Assembly (NCBI RefSeq): GCF_001280845.1
Contig: NZ_LGHP01000003.1
Location: 216,131-280,130 of the forward strand
DNA length: 64,000 nt
Direction of reading: 5' to 3'
From: Bacillus sp. FJAT-28004
GTDB taxonomy: Bacteria; Bacillota; Bacilli; Paenibacillales; Paenibacillaceae
This document shows, in pieces, positions 25,965 through 35,325 of this stretch. The notes below the pieces were generated by a model. That model was not told the origin of the DNA. It did no database searches and saw only the letters and a program-made list of their open reading frames with translations. Position 1 is the stretch's first letter, and each line of letters opens with the position of its first letter. Position numbers and translations under genes: made by a program.

Positions 25965-27263
25965 ATGATTATGGCAAAAAAACGATATGTATTGGTAGGC
26001 AGCGGCGGCAGGGCAGAATTTTTCTACGGTGCTCTTGCAACTGATTTCAGAGAGACATCGGAGCTGCTCGCATTTTGCGATATTAACCAAACTCGGATGG
26101 ACTATGCGAATCGCATATTAGTTGATAAATATAACCACGAGGCTGTAAAAACGTACAAATCGAATGAATTTGACCAAATGATCGAGCTTGAGAAGCCGGA
26201 TGCGGTAATCGTTACAAGCATGGATCGGACGCACCATACGTACATTATTCGCGCGCTTGAGCTTGGGTGTGATGTCGTAACTGAGAAGCCAATGACGGTT
26301 GACGAGAAGAAATGCCAACAAATATTGGATGCGGTTGAGCGAACGGGCCGCAATGTGCGCGTGACGTTCAACTATCGTTATGCGCCGCATCATACGAAAG
26401 CTAGAGAGTTGATTGCTAACGGTACAATCGGCAAAGTAACTTCTGTTCATTTCGAGTGGCTGCTGAATACGCAGCATGGTGCCGATTATTTCCGCAGATG
26501 GCATCGTAACAAGCAGAACAGCGGCGGTTTGCTGGTGCACAAATCGACGCATCATTTTGATCTCGTCAACTTTTGGATCGGCTCGCAGCCGGAGTCGGTA
26601 TTTGCCTTTGGAGACCTCTTGTTTTACGGACGTGAAAATGCGGAGCAGCGCGGTGAGACGCAATTTTATGAGCGTGCGACGGGAAATCCGCTTGCTGAGA
26701 ATGATCCATTTGCGCTGCACTTGGACAAAAACGATCATTTGAAAGCCATGTATTTGGATGCGGAGCATGAGGATGGCTATCGCCGCGATCAAAGCGTGTT
26801 CGGTGACGGCATTAATATTGAAGATACGATGGGCGTGCTTGTGCGCTACAAAAACAATGCGATTTTGACGTACTCCTTAAACGCTTACTTGCCATGGGAA
26901 GGCTACCGCATTGCATTCAATGGAACAAAGGGACGCCTAGAGATGAATATCGTGGAGCAATCGTATGTCAATTCCGGAGGAGAAAAATCCGAAGAGGGTG
27001 CGCTTAAAGAGCAGACGATTAAGGTGTTTCCGATGTTTGCTGCTCCGTACGGGGTGGAAGTAGAGGAAGGCGTTGGCGGTCATGGCGGCGGCGATCCGGT
27101 ATTGCTGAATGATTTGTTCGGAACGCCTGTAGAGGATCCATTCCAAAGGGCGGCTAATCATATAGATGGAGCTAGATCGATTCTAACGGGCATCGCAGCG
27201 AACCGTTCGATCCAGACGGGACTAGCCGTACAAATTGATGACCTTGTGAAGTTTCACAAATAG
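25965..27263 (+). CDS. Gfo/Idh/MocA family oxidoreductase
   Basis: A 432-residue dehydrogenase with GSGGRAEFF Rossmann motif, EKPMTVD motif, and a long substrate domain (HWKxxKxxSGGLLVHKSTHHFDLVNFW-type). It is larger than the two other family members here, as in a known long subgroup. AAAGGAGG precedes tandem starts at 25965 and 25971; the second is better spaced. It is 21 bases upstream of uxaC, so the pair is probably one transcription unit in uronate or related sugar metabolism. Confidence 0.9.
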   Translation: MIMAKKRYVLVGSGGRAEFFYGALATDFRETSELLAFCDINQTRMDYANRILVDKYNHEAVKTYKSNEFDQMIELEKPDAVIVTSMDRTHHTYIIRALELGCDVVTEKPMTVDEKKCQQILDAVERTGRNVRVTFNYRYAPHHTKARELIANGTIGKVTSVHFEWLLNTQHGADYFRRWHRNKQNSGGLLVHKSTHHFDLVNFWIGSQPESVFAFGDLLFYGRENAEQRGETQFYERATGNPLAENDPFALHLDKNDHLKAMYLDAEHEDGYRRDQSVFGDGINIEDTMGVLVRYKNNAILTYSLNAYLPWEGYRIAFNGTKGRLEMNIVEQSYVNSGGEKSEEGALKEQTIKVFPMFAAPYGVEVEEGVGGHGGGDPVLLNDLFGTPVEDPFQRAANHIDGARSILTGIAANRSIQTGLAVQIDDLVKFHK

Positions 27264-27284
27264 GTTGCGGAGGAGGAAGCTGGA

Positions 27285-28691
27285 ATGAAGCCATTTATGG
27301 ATGACCATTTTTTGTTATCAAACGAAACGGCGATTAAGCTTTATCATGATTTTGCGAAGGATATGCCGATCATTGATTATCACTGCCATCTAAGTCCGCA
27401 GCAAATTTTTGAGAATAAAAGCTTTGAGAACATTACGGAGGCATGGCTATATGGCGATCACTACAAATGGCGGGCTATGCGTGCGAATGGGATAGAGGAG
27501 CGTTACGTAACAGGCGGTGAGGGTGTAACCGATTACGAGCGTTTCGAAGCATGGGCCAAAACAGTTCCGCAAACGATCGGCAATCCGCTGTACCAATGGT
27601 CGCATTTGGAGCTTCGTCGTTATTTTGGCGTTTATGAGCTTATTAATGAAAAAAATGCACCATTCATCTGGGAGCAGGTTAACGCGAAGCTCGCGACAGG
27701 TCAATTTAAAGCGCGTGATTTGGTCAAAATGTCTAATGTGGAGGTGATCTGCACGACAGATGATCCTGTTGATTCGCTGGAATATCATATTGCAATTAAA
27801 GATTTAGAAGATTTTAACGTACAGGTGCTGCCTTCATTCAGACCAGACAAAGCATTGGAAATCAATCGCGCTACGTTTCTAGAATGGATAGGCAAGCTTG
27901 GCGAAGCTGCTGCAATGACAATTAACAGCTATGATGCTCTACTTGAAGCGCTTGCTGCAAGAGTGAAGTTTTTCGACGAGGTTGGCTGCAAAGTATCTGA
28001 CCATGCGCTTGATTATGTTGCTTATGCAGAGACTACGAAGGCCGAAGCTGCCGCTATTTTTGCCAAAGCCTTGAATGGGGTAACGGTGTCGATGGAAGAA
28101 GAGAAGCAATACAAAACGTTTACGCTGCTCTTCTTGGGACGTTTGTATGCCGAGCGCGGCTGGGCAATGCAGTTCCATATTAATGCGGCTAGGAACAACA
28201 GCTCGCGCATGTTTGGCAAGCTTGGACCGGATACGGGGTTTGACTCCATCAACGATAGCGTTGTAGCTTACCCGTTAACGAGGCTGCTTGATGCGCTGGA
28301 TATGGACGATGCGCTTCCGAAAACAATCGTATATTCGCTGAATGCCAAAGACAATGATGTACTCGGATCTATAATTGGAAGCTTCCAAGGCGGCGGGGTG
28401 CCTGGGAAAATTCAACTTGGATCTGCATGGTGGTTCAACGATACAAAAAATGGTATGCTAGACCAAATGAATACGCTTGCTAATCAGGGACTGCTTAGCC
28501 GCTTTGTCGGTATGTTGACTGATTCCCGCAGCTTCCTCTCTTACACCAGGCATGAATACTTCAGACGTTTGCTCTGTAATTTGCTTGGTGAATGGGTCGA
28601 AAATGGCGAGGCGCCGCAAGATATGGAGCTGCTAGGCGAAATGGTTCAAAATATCTCTTATCGCAACGCGAAAGCTTACTTCGGCTTCTAG
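27285..28691 (+). CDS. uxaC: uronate (glucuronate) isomerase
   Basis: A 468-residue amidohydrolase-superfamily enzyme matching UxaC along its length: MPIIDYHCHLSPQQIFENKSFENITEAWLYGDHYKWRAMR near the N-terminus (with the HxH metal motif) and the C-terminal FVGMLTDSRSFLSYTRHEYFRRLLCNLLGEWVENGE. It converts D-glucuronate to D-fructuronate (and galacturonate to tagaturonate) in the cytoplasm. Near neighbours lack uxuA/uxuB, but the GH67 alpha-glucuronidase at 61.6 kb could supply glucuronate or its 4-O-methyl form. A terminator follows. Confidence 0.96.
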   Translation: MKPFMDDHFLLSNETAIKLYHDFAKDMPIIDYHCHLSPQQIFENKSFENITEAWLYGDHYKWRAMRANGIEERYVTGGEGVTDYERFEAWAKTVPQTIGNPLYQWSHLELRRYFGVYELINEKNAPFIWEQVNAKLATGQFKARDLVKMSNVEVICTTDDPVDSLEYHIAIKDLEDFNVQVLPSFRPDKALEINRATFLEWIGKLGEAAAMTINSYDALLEALAARVKFFDEVGCKVSDHALDYVAYAETTKAEAAAIFAKALNGVTVSMEEEKQYKTFTLLFLGRLYAERGWAMQFHINAARNNSSRMFGKLGPDTGFDSINDSVVAYPLTRLLDALDMDDALPKTIVYSLNAKDNDVLGSIIGSFQGGGVPGKIQLGSAWWFNDTKNGMLDQMNTLANQGLLSRFVGMLTDSRSFLSYTRHEYFRRLLCNLLGEWVENGEAPQDMELLGEMVQNISYRNAKAYFGF

Positions 28692-28699
28692 CGTGTATG

Positions 28700-28748
28700 A
28701 AACGTTCTACATTTCCGCTAGCTCGGCGGGGGCTGTGGAACGTTTTTT
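28700..28748. terminator. intrinsic terminator after uxaC
   Basis: AAACGTTCTAC (28700-28710) pairs with GTGGAACGTTT (28735-28745), with an inner CCGC/GCGG stem and a T run. It overlaps the 3' end of the small gene on the other strand. Confidence 0.85.
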
Positions 28749-28960
28749 GTATCCAAGCGATAAGCGGCCATCAAAAATTTGAGCATCTGTGGACCGGCTA
28801 TATTGGCGGCAATTCCGAAGAGCTCGGAATGAGCTGTTTTTCGGCAAAGTAAATAAAATGCCATGCCGCCGATGAGTTCAAAGGCAAAGAACTCCTTCCA
28901 TTTCCAAGCGGGAACAACGTATATTTTAAATTCATCTTTTTTGGCAGCTCGTGTACGCAA
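28718..28960 (-). CDS. small hypothetical protein (80 aa)
   Basis: A TTG-initiated ORF with an excellent ribosome-binding site (AGGAGGG, 8-base spacer). The product starts MRTRAAKKDEFKIYVVPAWK, then a mildly hydrophobic FFAFELIGGMAFYLL stretch and a tail ending VPQPPPS. I do not recognise the family. The stop lies inside the uxaC terminator hairpin, and the gene is divergent from the SDR at 29070. The good translation signal argues that it is real. Confidence 0.55.
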   Translation of the reverse strand: MRTRAAKKDEFKIYVVPAWKWKEFFAFELIGGMAFYLLCRKTAHSELFGIAANIAGPQMLKFLMAAYRLDTKNVPQPPPS

Positions 28961-29069
28961 AATGGGAGCCCTCCTGCTATTTAGGCGCATTACAACCGTA
29001 ACTAGATTATGCAGAGCAGCTTATCCATCATTCGCTATGATTTAAAAGATAATACTAGGAGGGAAATTG

Positions 29070-29795
29070 TTGAAGAAAACAGCATTCGTAACCGGAGCAG
29101 ATCGTGGCGTAGGCTTTGCCTTAGTGACATGTTTGCTTGAACAAGAGTATGAAGTTTTTGCTGGACAATACGCGGATAATGTACCCCAGCTAGAAGAGTT
29201 AAAGGCTGTGCACGCAGATCGGCTGCAGGTACTGAAGCTGGACATATCGAGTGATGAGAGTGTGGCAAGGGCGTTCGAAGCAACAGCTGCGCGGACGGAT
29301 CAGCTAGACCTATTAATCAATAACGGAGCGATTTTAGGAGATATTTCAGCAACGGTGCTTGATCCGCTTCATTATGCGGAGATGCTTGATGTTTTTAATG
29401 TGAATACACTTGGGAGCTTGCGGATGAGTCAGACGTTTATGCCACTGCTGCTCAAGGGAGAATCGAAGTTTCTGCTCAATATTTCGTCGGAGGCGGGCAG
29501 CATAGGAGATTGTTACCGTGACAGCTGGTACGCTTATTGCATGTCGAAGGCAGCGCTGAACATGCAGTCTAAGCTGATCCATAATGGTATTAAGCAGCTC
29601 GGAGGCCGTGTGCTGGTTGTTCACCCAGGCTGGGTGCAAACGTATATGCAGGGCAAGTTAGATGCTGCAGCGACGCTTACGCCGGAGCAATCGGCTTCCT
29701 CGATCTTAAAGCTAGTTGAAGACCGATTAAGCTTGGATGCTGCGGAGGCAGATTGTGAATACGTGGATTATGCAGGAAATGCACTGAACTGGTAG
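29070..29795 (+). CDS. short-chain dehydrogenase/reductase (C-factor-like)
   Basis: A 241-residue SDR with TGADRGVG cofactor motif, NNGA, NISSEAGS and YAYCMSKAALNM (YxxxK). The tail CEYVDYAGNALNW parallels the other SDR at 20939, with shared NISSEAGS and HPGW segments, so it is a paralogue. TTG 29070 is chosen because AGGAGGG is 6 bases upstream; TTG 29067 is also in frame. It could serve as the fructuronate-type reductase missing next to uxaC, but that is only a positional guess. Confidence 0.85.
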   Translation: MKKTAFVTGADRGVGFALVTCLLEQEYEVFAGQYADNVPQLEELKAVHADRLQVLKLDISSDESVARAFEATAARTDQLDLLINNGAILGDISATVLDPLHYAEMLDVFNVNTLGSLRMSQTFMPLLLKGESKFLLNISSEAGSIGDCYRDSWYAYCMSKAALNMQSKLIHNGIKQLGGRVLVVHPGWVQTYMQGKLDAAATLTPEQSASSILKLVEDRLSLDAAEADCEYVDYAGNALNW

Positions 29796-29855
29796 AAGGA
29801 TGAAGCGCAGCTTCGATTGTGCAGCTGCGACTATAGCAGGAGCTAGAGCTCACTC

Positions 29856-29901
29856 CAACAGGCCAGCCGATTCAGCATTTGCTGGACCAACTGGCCTGTT
29901 G
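29856..29901. terminator. hairpin between convergent genes
   Basis: CAACAGGCCAG (29856-29866) and CTGGCCTGTTG (29891-29901) form a perfect 11-bp stem. There is no proper T tract on either side, so termination may be Rho-dependent or the hairpin may only protect 3' ends. Confidence 0.6.
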
Positions 29902-29911
29902 AAAGAGAGGA

Positions 29912-31120
29912 TCATTTTACAGCAAGCAGCTGACGGAAAGAGCGGCGCAGTATGAATATCATGTGATCGATATCCTCCTGCGTTACGATTAACGGTGGAA
30001 CGAGACGAATGGTGGATGAATGAAGTGCGTTAATAAGCAATCCCTCGCGCATGCAAATCGCAGCAAGCTCAGCGGCTGTGTCCTTCGGTATGTCAAATGC
30101 GAGCAGAAGCCCTTTGCCACGGATATTTGAAATTGGAAATTCAGAGGAAAGCTTACGAAGGCTGCTTTCTAGATATTGACCTTGCAACTTAGCATTGCCT
30201 GCCAAGTTTTGCTCCAGCAGTTCCTGAAGCACGGCATAACCTGCGGCCATGGCAAGCGGGGCTCCTGTATAGGTTCCGCCTTGATCTCCAGGTTCAAATA
30301 AATCATAATTGTTCTTCGTCAGCATTGCCGATAGCGGAAAGCCGGCACCAATGCCTTTGCCTAAGGTCATGACATCAGGCAAAATACCGTAATGCTCATA
30401 AGCGAACAGCTTGCCTGTTCTCCCCATCCCCGTCTGTACTTCATCAAATATTAACAGCATGCCGTACATATCGCATATTTTACGCAGTCCGTACAAATAC
30501 GCTTCATCTACGGAATGAACGCCGCCTTCCCCTTGCACGAGCTCGACCATAATCGCACAGGTGTTGTTCGTAACCGCAGCAAAGCAAGCATCAAGGTCAT
30601 TAATAGGGACATGTTTAAAGCCTTCAACCTTAGGAGCATAAAGATCTTTCCACGCTGCTTTCCCAGTTGCGGACATCATAGCCAGCGATCGTCCGTGGAA
30701 GCTGTTCGTTAAGGTAATAATTTCATATGCGCCATTCAAGTTAACGGAGCCATGTTTTCTTGCCAGCTTGATTGCACTTTCATTCGCCTCTGCACCGCTG
30801 CTTGCAAAAAAAGCTTTATCCATACCGCTAACGCTAGTTAGTAGTTCTGCGAACTCAATCATCGGTTTATTATAGTAACCAGGGCTTGCGTGTACTAACG
30901 TCGAAGCCTGACGTGACAATGCCTCCTGCAATACAGCAGGGGAATGCCCCAAGCTCGTAACCGCCCAGCCGCCGACAAAATCCAAGTAGCGATTTCCTTC
31001 CGTATCCCACAAATACATGCCTTTACCGTATTCCATCACGACGCTCGGTCGGTGCGCCGTAAAAAGAACCGATTTCTCCGCCGTTTCTAATAAAGCTTTT
31101 GTTGTCTCCGTCTGAATCAT
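29912..31120 (-). CDS. class III PLP-dependent aminotransferase (acetylornithine aminotransferase-like)
   Basis: A 402-residue fold type I class III aminotransferase. Visible are the SSGAEANESAIKLARK phosphate-binding region, FHGRSLAMMSATGK, IFDEVQTGMGRTGKLFAYEH, and the PLP lysine K255 in TLGKGIGAGFPLSAM. The closest well-known relatives are acetylornithine/ornithine aminotransferases (ArgD/RocD), but no arginine genes are nearby, so the symbol is withheld. GGGAGG precedes the ATG. It is divergent from an alpha/beta hydrolase. Confidence 0.9.
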   Translation of the reverse strand: MIQTETTKALLETAEKSVLFTAHRPSVVMEYGKGMYLWDTEGNRYLDFVGGWAVTSLGHSPAVLQEALSRQASTLVHASPGYYNKPMIEFAELLTSVSGMDKAFFASSGAEANESAIKLARKHGSVNLNGAYEIITLTNSFHGRSLAMMSATGKAAWKDLYAPKVEGFKHVPINDLDACFAAVTNNTCAIMVELVQGEGGVHSVDEAYLYGLRKICDMYGMLLIFDEVQTGMGRTGKLFAYEHYGILPDVMTLGKGIGAGFPLSAMLTKNNYDLFEPGDQGGTYTGAPLAMAAGYAVLQELLEQNLAGNAKLQGQYLESSLRKLSSEFPISNIRGKGLLLAFDIPKDTAAELAAICMREGLLINALHSSTIRLVPPLIVTQEDIDHMIFILRRSFRQLLAVK

Positions 31121-31148
31121 TTACGTACCTCCCGGTTATTCATTGTAT

Positions 31149-31162
31149 TGTATAAATATACA
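31149..31162. promoter_or_regulatory. perfect palindrome in divergent promoter region
   Basis: TGTATAAATATACA is an inverted repeat of TGTATA with a two-base centre, 28 bases before the divergent aminotransferase start and about 100 bases before the hydrolase. It may be an operator; it may also be chance in AT-rich DNA. Confidence 0.3.
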
Positions 31163-31264
31163 GTAGAGAGAATAAAAATTCAACCACTTTACTTAAATCT
31201 TCTTTATGGAAACAGAACGGATGGAAGAAGGCTCGAAAAACGCCGACAAAGAGGAGAGATCGCG

Positions 31265-32287
31265 ATGTGGAATGGGGATTCTTATTTAACGAAGCTATAT
31301 GACGAAGCGATTGCTCGGCATCAAAATCTCCGAACGCTGCAGCTGCGAAACGAACGCAGACCGAAGCTAAAATCGGCGCTGCGCGAACTGATGGGCCAGT
31401 TCGAGTCTAATCCCGCACATACACCTAAGGTGCTGGAGCGCGTTCAATGTGATGGATATATCCGAGAACGGGTGGAACTGTCGGCTACGCCAGGGCTGTC
31501 CTTTGCCGCTTATGTGCTTATTCCGAGTGATGTGAAAGGGCCGCTGCCAAGTGTGCTGGCACTACATGGTCATGGGTATGGGAGCCGGGAAATTGTTGGT
31601 CTACTGAAAGATGGATCTCCAGATTTGGCGGAGCCAGGCATCCATCAGCATTTTGCGGTACAGCTCGTTAAGCGGGGAATGGTCGTTATCGCACCTGATG
31701 TGATCGGATTCGGTCAGCGCAGACTAGAAGCAGATCTCGCGCTTAATCCGGATGTGTCGAGCTCCTGCTACCGCCTGTCAACGCAGCTGATGATGCTTGG
31801 CAAGACATTGACCGGTCTGCGCGTAACTGAAGCGTTAAAAACATTTAATTACTTGTCAACGCGTAAAGAGGTTGATGCTAATCGGATTGGCCTAATGGGT
31901 TTTTCAGGCGGAGGTTTAATTGGTTTTGTTACAGCCGTGCTGGAAGCGCGTATAAATGCGACGGTATTGACTGGCTTCGCTAACACCGTTCAAGACAGCA
32001 TCTTTGCCGTTCATCATTGCATCGACAACTACACGCCAAGCTTGCTCGTTCACGCCGAGCTGCCGGAATTGATCGGATTGATTGCCCCGCGCCCGTTATT
32101 TCTTGAATCGGGTGAAAATGATCCTATTTTCCCGATGGCAGGTTTTCGAAAGGCGGCAGCGGATATTCAGGCCATTTATGAGGTGGAAGGAGCAGGCGAT
32201 AAGCTTCTAACGGACGTGTTCCCAGGCGAGCATGAAATAAGCGGTCGACTGGCTTACGACTGGTTGAAGCGGACGTTATCCTCATAA
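31265..32287 (+). CDS. alpha/beta hydrolase (Abhydrolase_7/acetyl xylan esterase-like)
   Basis: A protein of about 340 residues with an alpha/beta hydrolase core: oxyanion-side HGHGYGSRE, nucleophile S214 in GFSGGG, acid in ESGENDPIFP, and histidine in FPGEHEISG. It resembles dienelactone-hydrolase-like and acetyl-esterase-like proteins found in plant-polysaccharide loci. No signal peptide, so cytoplasmic; it might deacetylate imported oligosaccharides. ATG 31265 follows GAGGAGAG; the frame extends 39 codons upstream without a start signal. It is convergent with the AraC gene, stops one base apart. Confidence 0.8.
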   Translation: MWNGDSYLTKLYDEAIARHQNLRTLQLRNERRPKLKSALRELMGQFESNPAHTPKVLERVQCDGYIRERVELSATPGLSFAAYVLIPSDVKGPLPSVLALHGHGYGSREIVGLLKDGSPDLAEPGIHQHFAVQLVKRGMVVIAPDVIGFGQRRLEADLALNPDVSSSCYRLSTQLMMLGKTLTGLRVTEALKTFNYLSTRKEVDANRIGLMGFSGGGLIGFVTAVLEARINATVLTGFANTVQDSIFAVHHCIDNYTPSLLVHAELPELIGLIAPRPLFLESGENDPIFPMAGFRKAAADIQAIYEVEGAGDKLLTDVFPGEHEISGRLAYDWLKRTLSS

Positions 32288-32288
32288 A

Positions 32289-33161
32289 TTACGTCATATA
32301 TTGCTTGCGAAATTTCGTAGGCGGCAACCCGATTTGCTGTGTAAAGCAATTAGAGAAGTACGGAACGTTCTCGAAGCCAACATATTGAGCGATTTCTGCG
32401 ATAGGCCATTCTGTTTTGAGCAGCAGCAGCTTGGCTTGCTCAAGCCGATATTTGGACAAATAATCGATGGGAGTCATGCCATAAACCTGCTTCATGCAGC
32501 GGGTAATGTAGTTATAGTGAAAATTGAGAGCTTCGGCCATCGTTTTGCTTGAAATTTCGGATCGATAGTTATTTTTTATATAAGCCTCGGTTTTTTCTGC
32601 TAGGGTGACAGTAGGGCTTGTATAGCTGTCATTTTGACGTAAGTCCATCATGCGCAGCAGCTCCTCGAACGTCTGCTGCTGCGTCCAGAAAGCACTCGAT
32701 TGGCGCTCTCCTCCAGCTTTGTTCAGTGTTCGCATTAAGCGAAACGCTTGCTCTGGATAAGGGAGCGTCCATGCTTTTTGAAGATGAAGCGAATAAGGAG
32801 ACGTTAGAAACCGATTATAATGCCCCTCTTGGCTTATGCTGGAGCGATCGAGCTCGGTTTGCTGCCATTCCCCCACTGCTAGAAAATGAACCCAATAAAA
32901 GCGAGTCTTGTCCTCTGAAGGTTTTACGGAATAATGATAGCGATCAGGAAGCAGAAGCAGTGTTTGCCCATTAGTCAGTTGCCATTTACGCTCGTCCTCG
33001 CCGATAAATAAGCAGCCTGATTCGACGATAAGAAGATCAAATACACCTAGCTGCTTACGGTTTGGATGCTGATCGCCTCGTTCGTGATTGGTAACGCCGC
33101 TCTCTAAGTAATAAGGAAGCGGAGGCGCTGCAAAATAAACATGCTCCGATGCTTCTATCAT
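32289..33161 (-). CDS. AraC-family regulator
   Basis: A 290-residue regulator with an N-terminal cupin-like sensor (RKQLGVFDLLIVESGCLFIGED) and C-terminal AraC HTH (SKTMAEALNFHYNYITRCMKQVYGMTPIDY, IAEIAQYVGFENVPYFSNCFTQQIGLPPTKFR). Its start faces the second GH127 gene across a 137-base gap, so control of that gene is likely. GGGAG lies upstream of the ATG. Confidence 0.88.
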   Translation of the reverse strand: MIEASEHVYFAAPPLPYYLESGVTNHERGDQHPNRKQLGVFDLLIVESGCLFIGEDERKWQLTNGQTLLLLPDRYHYSVKPSEDKTRFYWVHFLAVGEWQQTELDRSSISQEGHYNRFLTSPYSLHLQKAWTLPYPEQAFRLMRTLNKAGGERQSSAFWTQQQTFEELLRMMDLRQNDSYTSPTVTLAEKTEAYIKNNYRSEISSKTMAEALNFHYNYITRCMKQVYGMTPIDYLSKYRLEQAKLLLLKTEWPIAEIAQYVGFENVPYFSNCFTQQIGLPPTKFRKQYMT

Positions 33162-33298
33162 GATGGTTTACACTCCCAGCTTGTGTGAAATTTTATAAGT
33201 ATTTAGTTATTTTCGTTTGTATTTATGTTTCATTTTAACCCATAGAATAGAGATCAGCAGTATGAAAGTTATTTATTACGGAGGAGAGGTCTTAATCG

Positions 33299-35272
33299 AT
33301 GGAGCAAACCGTAAGCAAGGACCATGCCACACCCGTATCACTTAAGCAGGTCAATATTCAGGATTCATTTTGGAATTATTATATTAACCTAGTAAGAGAT
33401 GTCGTTGTTCCTTATCAATGGGATGCTATAAATGACCGAGTAGAGGGAGCAGAACGAAGCGGAGCGGTTCGTAATTTCAAGATTGCGGCAGGTTTAGAAA
33501 AAGGAGATTTTTACGGCTTCGTATTTCAAGATACCGATGTAGCCAAATGGCTGGAGGCTGTAGCTTATTTGCTTGAGACAAAGCCAGATGCTGGTCTTGA
33601 GCAAATTGCCGACGAAATGATAGATATTATTGGGAAAGCTCAACAGCCTGATGGTTATTTGAATACCTTCTATACCATTAAAGAGCCGGGCAAGAAGTGG
33701 ACAAACTTGACGGAGTGCCATGAGCTTTATACTGCTGGCCATATGATCGAAGCTGGTGTGGCTTACTATAAAGCAACAGGCAAGAAGAAGCTGCTTGAGA
33801 TCGTATGCCGCATTGCGGATGATATTGCTGTCGTATTTGGTGATGGGCCAAGGCAAATAGCAGGCTACGATGGTCATCAAGAGGTGGAGCTGGCACTTGT
33901 GAAGTTATATGAGACGACTGGCGATCGCAAATATTTGGAGCTTAGCAGCTACTTTATTGATAAGCGTGGACAACAGCCTAGCTTCTTCGAAGAAGAAGCT
34001 GACCGCAGAGGTAGAACTTCGCATTGGAGCAATAATAAGATCCATATTGAACCTGAATATTTCCAGGCACATTTGCCTGTTCGTGACCAGGAAGCGGCGG
34101 TCGGCCATGCGGTACGTGTCGTTTATATGCTTGCGGGCATGGCTGACGTGGCACGCGAGACTGGTGACGAGTCTTTGCTTGAGGCATGTCGCAGATTATG
34201 GGACAATATTGCCTCGAAGCAGATGTACATTACTGGGGGCATCGGCTCGATGGCGCATGGCGAGGCGTTTTCGTTTGATTATGATCTGCCCAATGATACG
34301 GTATATTCAGAAACATGCGCATCGATCGGCCTCATTTTCTTCGCCCATCGCATGCTTCAGCTTGAGCCTAACAGCCGCTATGCTGATGTCATGGAGCGTG
34401 CTTTGTACAATACGGTTATCGCGGGCATGTCGCGCGACGGTAGACATTTCTTCTATGTTAATCCGCTAGAGGTAACGCCGGATGTATGTGAGGGCAGAAA
34501 CAAAAACTTTAACCACGTGAAGCCAGTTCGCCAAGAGTGGTTCGGCTGCGCATGCTGTCCGCCGAATATTGCTCGTTTGCTTGCATCGTTAGGCGAGTAT
34601 TTATATTCGACGAAAGGAAATACCATTTATTTGAATTTATATATTGGCGGAGATATGGAGCTTTCATTGGGAGATGCCAAAATCAAGCTGAATCAACAAT
34701 CCAGCATGCCATGGACGGGATCGGCACGCTTTGAGGTGACGCTTGATGAGCCTGCAGCGTTCACTTTGGCGCTGCGGATACCAGATTGGTCTTCTGAAGC
34801 AGCGGTATTCGTAAACGGAGAAGCCTATTCCATTACGAATCAAATCGTAGACGGCTACGCTCGGATTGATCGGCAGTGGACGTCCGGCGATGTTGTAGAG
34901 CTTACGCTCGATATGTCTATATTGCGAGTAAGAAGTCATCCGCTCGTGAAGCAGAATGCCGGTAAGGTGGCGCTTCAGCGAGGTCCTCTCGTGTATTGCA
35001 TAGAAGAAGCGGATAACGGAAAGCAGCTTCAGCAGCTGCTTTTGCCACAGGATGCCCAGTTGGAAGAAACCTTTGTAGATCATCTGATTGGTGGTATTCA
35101 AGTGATTAAGGCGCAAGCGCTGAAGCTTCAATTCGAGGACTGGGGCACGCAGCTATACCGCTCCAACGCAGAGACAGCTCTTGAGATGGCGGATGTTACG
35201 TTCATTCCATATTACGCATGGGCGAATCGCGGCAAAGGCGAGATGGCGGTATGGGTGAAGGAGCGAATATAG
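33299..35272 (+). CDS. GH127 beta-L-arabinofuranosidase
   Basis: A 657-residue GH127 enzyme. Zinc ligands E338 and C340 lie in SETCAS, and the paired cysteines C419-C420 in WFGCACCPPN, matching the HypBA1 layout; an additional C417 is present. It lacks a signal peptide. It is distinct from the operon-borne copy at 9104 (different loop lengths, e.g. the insert before WFGCACC), so the two probably act on different arabinofuranosides. GGAGGAGAGG stands upstream of the ATG. It is followed by a decayed binding-protein fragment. Confidence 0.9.
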   Translation: MEQTVSKDHATPVSLKQVNIQDSFWNYYINLVRDVVVPYQWDAINDRVEGAERSGAVRNFKIAAGLEKGDFYGFVFQDTDVAKWLEAVAYLLETKPDAGLEQIADEMIDIIGKAQQPDGYLNTFYTIKEPGKKWTNLTECHELYTAGHMIEAGVAYYKATGKKKLLEIVCRIADDIAVVFGDGPRQIAGYDGHQEVELALVKLYETTGDRKYLELSSYFIDKRGQQPSFFEEEADRRGRTSHWSNNKIHIEPEYFQAHLPVRDQEAAVGHAVRVVYMLAGMADVARETGDESLLEACRRLWDNIASKQMYITGGIGSMAHGEAFSFDYDLPNDTVYSETCASIGLIFFAHRMLQLEPNSRYADVMERALYNTVIAGMSRDGRHFFYVNPLEVTPDVCEGRNKNFNHVKPVRQEWFGCACCPPNIARLLASLGEYLYSTKGNTIYLNLYIGGDMELSLGDAKIKLNQQSSMPWTGSARFEVTLDEPAAFTLALRIPDWSSEAAVFVNGEAYSITNQIVDGYARIDRQWTSGDVVELTLDMSILRVRSHPLVKQNAGKVALQRGPLVYCIEEADNGKQLQQLLLPQDAQLEETFVDHLIGGIQVIKAQALKLQFEDWGTQLYRSNAETALEMADVTFIPYYAWANRGKGEMAVWVKERI

Positions 35273-35325
35273 ACAACTTGGAATTCCAGCATTTTTGAAC
35301 GGAAAATAAGAACATAACTTGGCGA

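Noticed and set aside
25842..26090. Longer N-terminus of the AraC regulator at 24987
   Set aside because: The frame stays open 83 codons further, but a strong AAAAGGAGC site sits right before ATG 25841. The extension would overlap the divergent dehydrogenase gene.
28592..28852. 86-codon forward ORF after uxaC
   Set aside because: It starts inside uxaC in another frame, crosses the terminator, and overlaps the better-supported reverse-strand small gene.
33909..34469. 186-codon ORF inside the second GH127 gene
   Set aside because: It lies in another frame of a well-supported enzyme, has no ribosome-binding site and its product shows no domain.
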